From CAZNYG01 sp964577205 (GTDB lineage Bacteria > Elusimicrobiota > Endomicrobiia > Endomicrobiales > CAIRNS01), in contig CAZNYG010000044.1 in NCBI GenBank assembly GCA_964577205.1, forward strand, positions 1 to 16,826: 16,826 bases of DNA, written 5' to 3'. Below are positions 1 through 5,991 of the stretch, piece after piece. Position 1 is the stretch's first letter. Every line of letters starts with the position of its first letter. Under the pieces are notes generated by a model, which had not been told where the DNA came from, did not search any database, and saw nothing but the letters and a program-made list of their open reading frames with translations. The position numbers and the translations under genes are program-made.

Positions 1-1166
1 TTCTCTTTGCCGGCGGGCAGCAGGATCGGCATGCCTCCCCGGAGCAGGTTGTCGAGATACGTCTGGCGGCAGTACTGGTCGAACGTGTTCTTTCCCGACC
101 AGGTCCCGATGGCGTTCGTCAGGTTCTCGACGATGGAACGGTTCTCCAGCGCCTTGGCCTCAAAATATCCCTTCTCCGACGCCCTGCGGGCGAACCGGTT
201 CAGGCTCTCTTCGTCCGCGATGTGACCGATCATCGAATAAAGCGTTATGCTCTTCCCGGCCGCGGTTTCGGCGTTCAAAAGGCTCATCGCGCACGGATAT
301 TTGTTGTCCCCCATCTGGCGGCGGGGAAGGCTGAAACGGCCTTCGGCAAGGAACCCAATGGGATGAATGCAGCTTGTGTCGTAGCCGAAAACCAGTTCCG
401 GATCGACTATGACCGGCGCCTGGCGGACGTACGTTCCGTGATCGGCGTAACCAAAATAAAAATTGCCTTTCGTCAGGACGGACACTTCCGGGCGGTCGTT
501 GATCTCCACCTTCAACTTGTAGTAGGGGATCCCTTTTTCTTCGAGGTTGCGCACTTCGGTCCACGCCTGCGCGGTGCAGCTCATGTGCTTGTTGATCTCG
601 TCGCTGAGCCAGTAGGGCAGCACGCGCGTATGGCCGTCGACCGCCTGGAACGAAACAGCCGACGAGCCGGTATTCTCTATCTTGACGACGCGGACCAGGG
701 CGGCGATAGGTTCTTCCGGCAGCGTGAAATACCTGACCGTCGTTTTCAATCCCAGGGCCCTGTTGTCGTCTTCGAGCTCCAGCTCCCAGGGACGGATGCG
801 CATCGTCTGGCGTATGCCCTTGTCCTGCCCGGGAAGCAGCGTGGCGAACGGCTCGTAATAGAAAGATCTCCTGCCGCGCGTCCCTTTCAGGAACGTGCGG
901 AACCCCGTGGTCGCGGTCAGTCCGTACGCGATGTTCGCGGGGAAGAATTCGGCGATAGCGTAGTTCTTGTTCTTGATGCCGAAAGACGCGATGGCCTGGT
1001 TCCTGTTGCAATAGAAAGCCCACATCGGGATGCCGTGCAGGCCGGCAATCCCGGGAAAGAAACTGGAAAAAGTCCTCGCCTCATTATAGTTCTCGATAAT
1101 GAACGTTCCGTCGTCGTTCAACAGATACCTGGGTCCGGATGCAGCCGCAGTCTCTTTTCTTGCCAT
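1..1166 (-). CDS. Cellobiose phosphorylase-like (GH94-type) enzyme, N-terminal part
   Basis: The reading frame is open from an ATG at 1166 to the window edge, giving 388 residues with no stop, so the C-terminal part is missing. The start is supported by an upstream GAGAGGGA about seven bases from the ATG. The protein begins MARKETAAASGPRYLLNDDG, followed by the conserved-looking stretches FFPGIAGLHGIPMWAFY (about 38-54), IASFGIKNK, AEFFPANIAYGL and GFRTFLKG. From memory these resemble the N-terminal beta-sandwich region of large (about 1,100 residue) COG3459/GH94-like phosphorylases, such as those acting on beta-1,2-oligoglucans. The catalytic domain lies outside the window, so substrate and even phosphorolysis cannot be confirmed. 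There is no signal peptide, which suits a cytoplasmic phosphorylase. It lies 69 bases downstream of purB on the same strand and may be cotranscribed, but it has no obvious link to nucleotide synthesis. Confidence 0.72.
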   Translation of the reverse strand, partial: MARKETAAASGPRYLLNDDGTFIIENYNEARTFSSFFPGIAGLHGIPMWAFYCNRNQAIASFGIKNKNYAIAEFFPANIAYGLTATTGFRTFLKGTRGRRSFYYEPFATLLPGQDKGIRQTMRIRPWELELEDDNRALGLKTTVRYFTLPEEPIAALVRVVKIENTGSSAVSFQAVDGHTRVLPYWLSDEINKHMSCTAQAWTEVRNLEEKGIPYYKLKVEINDRPEVSVLTKGNFYFGYADHGTYVRQAPVIVDPELVFGYDTSCIHPIGFLAEGRFSLPRRQMGDNKYPCAMSLLNAETAAGKSITLYSMIGHIADEESLNRFARRASEKGYFEAKALENRSIVENLTNAIGTWSGKNTFDQYCRQTYLDNLLRGGMPILLPAGKE

Positions 1167-1235
1167 GATGATCCCTCTCTTCGTTTCGTGTGCCGCGCAG
1201 TTATCCCCCCCGTTTTATTTGTTACCTGTGCTTTT

Positions 1236-2540
1236 TTACTCTCGGCTCCTTTTCATTACCCGCTTGAAAATATAAGGTATGTTCGTAAAATGGGCCGTGA
1301 TATCGCACGCCTTCCTTATCTCATTTTCAGGCAGATATTTGCGTATATCCGGATCGTTCAGGACGGCGCCTTCAAAACTGACCCTGTTGTCCCGCGCGTA
1401 GAACGCCGCCTTCTGCATCAGGGCATACGCCGCCTCCCGGGAAAGCCCCTTGTCCACAAGGGAAAGCAGCAGCGTGCCCGAGAAGACCGTATCCTGCGAC
1501 CGCGCGAGGTTCGCTTTCATGTTCAGCGGATACACCTGCAGCCCCGACAGCATGTGGTTCATGCGCGCCAGCATGAAATGAAGCGCGATCGAAGCGTCGG
1601 GCAGGATGACCCGTTCCGCCGAAGAATGGCTGATGTCGCGCTCATGCCAGAGAGCGACGTTCTCCATGCCCGTCACCGCGTATCCGCGCAGCAGGCGCGC
1701 GAGGCCGCAAATGTTCTCGGAAAGTATCGGGTTGCGCTTGTGCGGCATGGCTGAAGAACCCTTCTGCCCTTTAGTAAAAGGTTCCTCCGCTTCCTGCACT
1801 TCCGTGCGCTGCAGATGTCGCACTTCGACCGCGAAACGTTCAAGGGACGCGCCGATGACGGCGCAGGAATTCAGATAGCGGGCGTGCCGGTCGCGCGGGA
1901 CTATCTGGGTCGAGACGGGCTCCGGCCGCAGGCCCAGTTTGCGGCAGACGAACTCCTCAACTTTGGGGCTCAGGTGGGCGAACGTGCCGACCGCGCCGGA
2001 GATCTTGCCGTAACTGACGACTCTCTTCGTTTCTTTCATCAGTTCGAGCATGCGCAGCGTCTCGGAATACCAGGAAGCCGCCTTGAACCCGAAAGTGATG
2101 GGTTCGGCATGTACCCCGTGGGTCCGGCCCATCATCGGCGTATTTTTATACTTAAGCGCGAGCTTTTTTACCGTTGCGGAAAGTTCAGCGATATGTTTGA
2201 TCAGAAGATCGCACGACTGCGAGAGCTGAACGCTCAAAGCGGTATCAAGCACATCGGAAGAGGTCATGCCGAGATGAAGAAAGCGCGCGGAAGGGCCTAC
2301 CGTTTCGACGACCTGCGTAAGGAAAGCGATGACGTCATGTTTGACGGTCAGTTCGATCTCCGCGATCCTTTCAGGATCGATGCGCGCCTTTTTACGAATT
2401 TCCGCGACCGCCTTTGCCGGCACTATCCCCTGTTTCGACATCGCCTCAGCGGCCAGTATCTCCACTTCCAGCATCGTCGCCAGCCGGTTCTCGTCCGACC
2501 ATATATGGGCCATCTCAGGTTTCGTGTAGCGCGGGATCAT
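1236..2540 (-). CDS. purB: Adenylosuccinate lyase
   Basis: PurB cleaves SAICAR to AICAR and adenylosuccinate to AMP, each releasing fumarate. The protein is 434 residues, a normal length for the short Bacillus-type enzyme. Visible motifs are the N-terminal MIPRYTKPEMAHIWSDENR, TSSDVLDTA (93-101), MGRTHGVHAEP (137-147) and the fumarase/lyase superfamily signature GSSAMPHKRNP (261-271). H68 and H141 fall at the same numbers as the catalytic histidines of the Bacillus subtilis enzyme, and S262/S263 lie in the mobile catalytic loop. The frame is open upstream to an ATG at 2606, but the ATG at 2540 is preferred: it has a strong GGAGG and gives the family's usual N-terminus, while the extra 22 residues would be translated repeat sequence. 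It follows purN after a 150-base spacer rich in repeats. Confidence 0.96.
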   Translation of the reverse strand: MIPRYTKPEMAHIWSDENRLATMLEVEILAAEAMSKQGIVPAKAVAEIRKKARIDPERIAEIELTVKHDVIAFLTQVVETVGPSARFLHLGMTSSDVLDTALSVQLSQSCDLLIKHIAELSATVKKLALKYKNTPMMGRTHGVHAEPITFGFKAASWYSETLRMLELMKETKRVVSYGKISGAVGTFAHLSPKVEEFVCRKLGLRPEPVSTQIVPRDRHARYLNSCAVIGASLERFAVEVRHLQRTEVQEAEEPFTKGQKGSSAMPHKRNPILSENICGLARLLRGYAVTGMENVALWHERDISHSSAERVILPDASIALHFMLARMNHMLSGLQVYPLNMKANLARSQDTVFSGTLLLSLVDKGLSREAAYALMQKAAFYARDNRVSFEGAVLNDPDIRKYLPENEIRKACDITAHFTNIPYIFKRVMKRSRE

Positions 2541-2544
2541 TGAG

Positions 2545-2549
2545 CCTCC
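2545..2549 (-). promoter_or_regulatory. Ribosome binding site deciding the purB start
   Basis: GGAGG on the minus strand, four bases before the ATG at 2540. It decides between this start and an in-frame ATG at 2606 that has no such site and lies within intergenic repeat sequence. Confidence 0.8.
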
Positions 2550-2563
2550 AGAAATGCAGATCG

Positions 2564-2586
2564 CAAATTTCAAATTGAACGTCAAC
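2564..2586. repeat. AAATTTC 7-mer repeat plus 14-mer shared with the pyrF-pyrE spacer
   Basis: The purN-purB spacer holds a short CAAATTTCAAATT stretch followed by AATTGAACGTCAAC (2573-2586). The exact reverse complement of that 14-mer, GTTGACGTTCAATT, occurs at 5153-5166 in the pyrF-pyrE spacer, again close to AAATTTC-type repeats. This kind of AT-rich 7-mer repeat is common between genes in many uncultured bacterial genomes (recollection, not searched). No function can be assigned. Confidence 0.6.
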
Positions 2587-2650
2587 AAATGACTTACATT
2601 ACGCAAGCACGGCAGTTATTGCGGCAGCGATGCAAAAAGACAAATGTAAC

Positions 2651-2670
2651 GGGGGCTGAAGCTCGCCCCT
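2651..2670. repeat. GC-rich GTAGGGGCG-type intergenic hairpin
   Basis: Read on the minus strand the element is TAGGGGCGAGCTTCAGCCCC. A 5-bp GGGGC/GCCCC stem (2652-2656 with 2665-2669) encloses an 8-base loop that can add two more pairs. It resembles the widely scattered GTAGGGGCG...CGCCCC intergenic repeat seen in many environmental bacteria. It begins about 20 bases after the purN stop and is followed, after 12 bases, by a TTTTT run at 2633-2637 (minus strand). That is too far for a standard intrinsic terminator, so a simple dispersed repeat is the preferred reading. Confidence 0.5.
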
Positions 2671-2690
2671 ACGGAACGACACTACGATAC

Positions 2691-3284
2691 TTATCCCGAA
2701 CCGGTGATCACTTTTTCTATGGCAACGGGGTATAGTTCATGCTCGGCCTTAAGCACGCGGGCCGCCAGCGTATCCGGAGTATCACCGGGCAGGACCGGGA
2801 CTTTCATCTGGGCGACGATATTCCCGTGGTCGTAATGTTCGTCGACCACATGGACCGTCGGGCCGGATTCTTTTTCACCCGCGGCAAGCACGGCCTCGTG
2901 CACATGATGGCCGTACATTCCCCTGCCTCCGAAACGGGGCAGCAGGGCGGGATGGATATTCAGTATCTTCCCGGGGAAAGCCGCGATCATGTTCGGTTCG
3001 ATCTTCGCCAGATATCCCGCGAGGCAGACCATGTCCGCGTGGTGCTTTTTCAACTCGGCTGCGATCGCCTCACAGAACCCGGCGGCATCCGCATATTTTT
3101 CCCGGTCGATAAACAGGGCCGGAATGCCGCATTTCTCCGCCCGTTCAAGGGCGAATACACCGGCTTTATTTGAGATGACCAGGGAGACTTCCGCCAGCCC
3201 CTTCAATATGCCGGCGCGCGTCGAATCGATTATAGACTGCAGGTTTGAGCCGCCGCCGGATACAAGGACGCCGATCCTTATCAT
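2691..3284 (-). CDS. purN: Phosphoribosylglycinamide formyltransferase (GAR transformylase)
   Basis: PurN transfers the formyl group from 10-formyltetrahydrofolate to GAR, giving FGAR. At 197 residues it has the usual length. The phosphate-binding GSNLQ is at 12-16. NIHPALLPRFGG (109-120) carries the catalytic Asn109 and His111, and DEHYDHG (148-154) carries the catalytic Asp152. The stretch GPTVHVVDEHYDHGNIVAQ is typical of the family. The start ATG shares one base with the purM stop (TAATG), so translation is probably coupled to purM, as in many pur operons. The FGGRGMYG segment in the substrate loop is normal for this enzyme. Confidence 0.96.
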   Translation of the reverse strand: MIRIGVLVSGGGSNLQSIIDSTRAGILKGLAEVSLVISNKAGVFALERAEKCGIPALFIDREKYADAAGFCEAIAAELKKHHADMVCLAGYLAKIEPNMIAAFPGKILNIHPALLPRFGGRGMYGHHVHEAVLAAGEKESGPTVHVVDEHYDHGNIVAQMKVPVLPGDTPDTLAARVLKAEHELYPVAIEKVITGSG

Positions 3285-4246
3285 TACCGTATCTCTACGC
3301 CCCGCGCGCCTTTTTCAACGCGGCCGATGATCTTTGCGCCCTTCATGTGCGCGCGCACTTTCCCCGCGGCTTCCGCGCGGACGATAAGGACCATGCCGAT
3401 GCCCATGTTCAGCGTACGGTATATTTCTTTGTCCGCTATCTTTCCTTTTTCCTGAATAAGCCGGAAAACGGCCGGAACCTTCCACGAATCTTTCTGAATG
3501 ACGACGCGGCAGTTGTCCGGCAGCACTCGTCCGATCTTATCGTAAAAGCTGCCGCCGGTTATATGGGCGATGCCAGTGATCGTCTCTTTTTTCCCGTTGA
3601 ACTTTTTTGCCGCGGCAAGAACCTCTTTAACGTAGATCCTGGTCGGCGCGAGAAGCTCCCTGCCGTATTTCACCAGATCGGATTTAGAGAACACCTTGCG
3701 GATAAGGGAATACCCGTTTGAATGCGGGCCGCTGGAAGGAAGGCCCACAAGGGCATCTCCCGGCCGTATGTTCCTGCCGGTGATCTCTTTCCCCTTTTCA
3801 ATGACGCCGACCGCGAACCCGGCAAGATCGTATTCCCCGGGAGGATAGAAGCCCGGCATCTCGGCGGTTTCACCGCCGATAAGGGCGCATCCGGCCTGAT
3901 CACACCCTTTACGGATGCCTTTAATGACATCTTCCGCCCGGTCAACGTCGAGCTTGCCGCAGGCGAAGTAATCAAGAAAAAAAAGCGGCTGCGCGCCGAC
4001 GCAGACGATATCGTTCACGTTCATGGCGACCAGGTCGATGCCTACGGTGTCGTGCTTATTTAAAAGGAAAGCCAGCTTCAGTTTCGTGCCCACGCCGTCC
4101 GTGGAACTGACCAGCTGCAGTTTCGTCCCCGCCAGCGGGAAAAGCCCGCCGAAACCGCCTATCTTCGGAAGGTTCTTTTTAATGCGCCGGACAAGCTCGT
4201 TGCCTGCGTCTATATTCACTCCGGCCTTCGCGTACGTTATGGACAT
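3284..4246 (-). CDS. purM: Phosphoribosylformylglycinamidine cyclo-ligase (AIR synthetase)
   Basis: PurM uses ATP to close FGAM into the imidazole ring of AIR. The protein is 320 residues. Motifs visible are the nucleotide-binding SSTDGVGTKLKLA (47-59), DLVAMNVNDIVCVGAQPLFFLDY (71-93 region) and GGETAEMPG (124-132), followed by the C-terminal SGPHSNGYSLIRK and AHITGGSF segments of the ATP-grasp-like PurM/SelD/ThiL fold. A clear GAGGTG lies a few bases before the ATG. The upstream spacer holds a long imperfect hairpin made of GTTC octamers, after which purine genes resume downstream of the pyr block. purN overlaps its stop codon by one base. Confidence 0.97.
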   Translation of the reverse strand: MSITYAKAGVNIDAGNELVRRIKKNLPKIGGFGGLFPLAGTKLQLVSSTDGVGTKLKLAFLLNKHDTVGIDLVAMNVNDIVCVGAQPLFFLDYFACGKLDVDRAEDVIKGIRKGCDQAGCALIGGETAEMPGFYPPGEYDLAGFAVGVIEKGKEITGRNIRPGDALVGLPSSGPHSNGYSLIRKVFSKSDLVKYGRELLAPTRIYVKEVLAAAKKFNGKKETITGIAHITGGSFYDKIGRVLPDNCRVVIQKDSWKVPAVFRLIQEKGKIADKEIYRTLNMGIGMVLIVRAEAAGKVRAHMKGAKIIGRVEKGARGVEIR

Positions 4247-4270
4247 GGTTCACCTCAAATTAATATTAAC

Positions 4271-4385
4271 GGCGTTCATGTGTTCTCGTGTTCGTGTGTT
4301 CTCGAGTTAACATCATTTACGAAAGTCAAGGGCACGTCTTGCCGTTCATCACAAGAACTCAAGGACCCGAGAACTCGAGAACGCC
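4271..4385. repeat. GTTC-octamer inverted-repeat element (pyrE-purM spacer)
   Basis: The element is bounded by GGCGTTC (4271-4277) and its exact inverse GAACGCC (4379-4385). The left arm reads as consecutive 8-base units starting with GTTC (GTTCATGT, GTTCTCGT, GTTCGTGT, GTTCTCGA). On the other strand the right arm reads GTTCTCGA, GTTCTCGG, GTCCTTGA, GTTCTTGT. The arms can pair over about 40 bases with roughly three quarters matched, leaving a loop of about 30 bases. It begins five bases after the pyrE stop and ends about 24 bases before the purM start. Related elements lie at 8973-9079 and 12683-12773. Likely roles (mRNA stabilisation, processing, or a mobile palindromic repeat) are inference. 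Confidence 0.8.
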
Positions 4386-4389
4386 TTTC

Positions 4390-4968
4390 TTATTTCGTTC
4401 TGCTGCCCGGCTTTATCGCGGGGGCGCCTTTTTTGCACAGGGGGCACTCTTCCGGCTTATAGCTCTTTACCTCAAGGCTAAGGAGAGAAAAACGCGGCAC
4501 GCCGAAATCCGCCCTGCCGCCGCTCCGGTCGACGAGCGACGCGACCGCGACTACCTTCCCCCCCATGGATGAAACGACTTCCACGACTTCCCGGGTGGAG
4601 AGCCCCGTAGTAATAACATCCTCAACCACCAGGTACTTTTCTCCCGGATTTATGGTAAACCCGCGGCGCAGGGTAAGTTTCCCTTCAACCCGCTCGCAGA
4701 AAAAAGCCCGTTTGTTCAACGCCCGCCCGATCTCCTGCCCGATAACGATGCCGCCCATGGCGGGAGAGACGACCGCTTCGATATCCGGAACGCTTTTTTT
4801 GATCATCCCGGCAAGCGCGGACGCCAGTTTCCCCGCGACCTCAGGATACTGCAGGATCAGCGCGGACTGGAAATATGTATCGGAATGAAGGCCGCTGGAA
4901 AGCAGGAAATGGCCGGAAAGCAGTGCATGATATTGTTCGAACAGTTCTCTTGTTTCTTCCGGCGACAT
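4390..4968 (-). CDS. pyrE: Orotate phosphoribosyltransferase
   Basis: PyrE joins orotate to PRPP to form OMP. The protein is 192 residues. The PRPP-binding motif VVEDVITTGLSTRE is at 114-127, and the flexible-loop segment CERVEGKLTLRRGF at 91-104. The C-terminal tail has a CPLC pair (C175, C178) followed by AIKPGS, a feature I associate with the PyrE subgroup of several deep-branching bacteria and thermophiles rather than the enterobacterial form. The start is set by a strong AAAGGAG eight bases upstream. Part of that ribosome binding site lies at the edge of an octamer repeat array. The gene follows pyrF after a 256-base repeat-rich spacer. Confidence 0.95.
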   Translation of the reverse strand: MSPEETRELFEQYHALLSGHFLLSSGLHSDTYFQSALILQYPEVAGKLASALAGMIKKSVPDIEAVVSPAMGGIVIGQEIGRALNKRAFFCERVEGKLTLRRGFTINPGEKYLVVEDVITTGLSTREVVEVVSSMGGKVVAVASLVDRSGGRADFGVPRFSLLSLEVKSYKPEECPLCKKGAPAIKPGSRTK

Positions 4969-4976
4969 ATCGCATG

Positions 4977-4983
4977 CTCCTTT
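4977..4983 (-). promoter_or_regulatory. Ribosome binding site of pyrE, touching a repeat array
   Basis: AAAGGAG on the minus strand, eight bases before the ATG at 4968. Its first three bases (AAA) belong to the GATAAA-type octamer array that starts at 4981, so the repeat runs up to and into the translation signal. Confidence 0.7.
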
Positions 4984-5212
4984 ATCTATTTATCCTTTCC
5001 TTACTCGCTTACTCAATGGTGTTACGCACGATCTCCAATACTGAGGTGCTTCCATAGGTCATAGACAGGGAATTCCAGTCATTTCGAAGCGAGTGAGGAC
5101 ATGTCAATTTCAAATTTCAAATCGTAAATTTAAAATTGGACGACTGAAAGCCGTTGACGTTCAATTAAAGCTAAAGTATCGTGCGCAGCGTTACTTACTT
5201 AATTTATTTATC
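4981..5212. repeat. Composite octamer and 7-mer repeat region (pyrF-pyrE spacer)
   Basis: This is the longest spacer in the window (4969-5224, 256 bases) and it is almost wholly repetitive. From the left: TTTATCTA and TTTATCCT (4981-4996), then TTACTCGC and TTACTCAA (5001-5016). An inverted near-copy of 4998-5010 lies at 5087-5099 (12 of 13 bases). An AT-rich hairpin of AATTTCA units spans 5103-5140, with arms of about 14 pairs, one bulge and one mismatch. The 14-mer shared with the purN-purB spacer is at 5153-5166. TTACTTAC, TTAATTTA, TTTATC follow (5191-5212). An 8-base inverted pair CGCACGAT/ATCGTGCG sits at 5025-5032 and 5178-5185. I see no gene in it. Confidence 0.65.
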
Positions 5213-5224
5213 AGATATTATACA

Positions 5225-5872
5225 TTATTCTTCGCCGATTTCGCGCGCGATCGATCGCGCGGCCTTGGCGGGGTCGGGAGCCTCTATCACGGGACGTCCG
5301 ACCACGATGAAGTCGGCTCCGGCCTCGATCGCGCCCTTCGGTGTCGCTACCCGTTTCTGGTCGTTGACCGCGTCCGACGATGAGCGGATACCCGGAGTGA
5401 CTACGGAAAAACCTTTGCCGCAGGCATTTTTTACCAGCGATGCTTCAAGAGGGGACGCGATGACCCCGTCCGCGCCTGAATCTTTGGCAAGTTTCGCCCT
5501 GCGTACAACCTCTTCCGGATCGGCGCTCTGGCTGGTAAGCACGGTCACCGCCCACAATCTGGGACGTTTCGCCACCGAGGCCGCCGCGGCGATCATTTCC
5601 TTACCCCCCATGCTGTGGATCGTCATGCTGTATACGCCGATGCCGGCCGCCGATTCCACCGCGCGCTGGACGGTCGCGGGGATATCGTGCAGCTTGAGGT
5701 CCAGGAAGACTTCTTTCCCCGCATCGCGGATACGGCGTACGATATCCGGGCCTTCGGTGAGGAACACGATAGGGCCTACCTTGATAATGTCCACCCACGG
5801 AGAAACGGCGCGCACCAGGTTCATGGCGCGTTCACGGTCGTTAACATCCAGCGCAAGGATAATTTTTTTCAT
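5225..5872 (-). CDS. pyrF: Orotidine 5'-phosphate decarboxylase
   Basis: PyrF decarboxylates OMP to UMP, the last step of the pathway. The protein is 215 residues, in the range of the short bacterial form. The catalytic charge network DLKLHD (D58, K60, D63) is intact. The phosphate-binding elements VTPGIR (158-163) and DFIVVGRPV (187-195) are present, as is the N-terminal IILALDV. An AAGGGG lies about six bases before the start ATG. It is separated from the upstream LTA-synthase-like gene by 105 bases, the first part of which is an ACTC octamer array, and from pyrE downstream by 256 bases of repeats. Confidence 0.97.
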   Translation of the reverse strand: MKKIILALDVNDRERAMNLVRAVSPWVDIIKVGPIVFLTEGPDIVRRIRDAGKEVFLDLKLHDIPATVQRAVESAAGIGVYSMTIHSMGGKEMIAAAASVAKRPRLWAVTVLTSQSADPEEVVRRAKLAKDSGADGVIASPLEASLVKNACGKGFSVVTPGIRSSSDAVNDQKRVATPKGAIEAGADFIVVGRPVIEAPDPAKAARSIAREIGEE

Positions 5873-5959
5873 ACGTACCCCTTCTTTTCAGAAAAATCCA
5901 TGAGCCTAAACCACTGTCTGGCGGCCCCGGCCTCCCTGCACGTTCTTGACTTCCCCCTT

Positions 5960-5991
5960 ACTCACGTACTCACCCACTCACTTACTCACTT
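5960..5991. repeat. Four tandem ACTCACNN octamers across a stop codon
   Basis: Exactly four 8-base units on the plus strand: ACTCACGT, ACTCACCC, ACTCACTT, ACTCACTT. Read on the minus strand they run through the end of the LTA-synthase-like gene. They encode its last residues (V-S-K) and supply its TGA stop at 5978-5980, then continue into the spacer. No inverted partner is visible in the rest of this spacer, unlike the GTTC elements. The period of eight is the same as theirs, although the sequence differs. Confidence 0.75.

Noticed and set aside
160..1023. Minus-strand 287-codon frame inside the GH94-like gene
   Set aside because: It is in another frame of the same strand; the overlapping frame from 1166 has conserved family motifs and a ribosome binding site, this one does not.
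222..1754. Long plus-strand open frame (510 codons) opposite the GH94-like gene and purB
   Set aside because: It spans two real genes on the other strand and the spacer between them, and has no recognisable motif. Judged a shadow.
2541..2606. Upstream ATG (2606) as the purB start
   Set aside because: The extra 22 residues translate intergenic repeat sequence and have no ribosome binding site; ATG 2540 with GGAGG gives the family's normal start.
4261..4270. TTAATATTAA perfect palindrome upstream of purM as an operator
   Set aside because: Ten AT-only bases (4259-4268 region) near a ribosome binding site are easily met by chance and no second copy or known purine operator pattern was seen.
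4968..5015. Possible promoter before pyrE (TTGAGT, 16 bases, GATAAA on the minus strand)
   Set aside because: Both boxes match only four of six bases, are made of repeat units, and would place the transcript start almost on the ribosome binding site.
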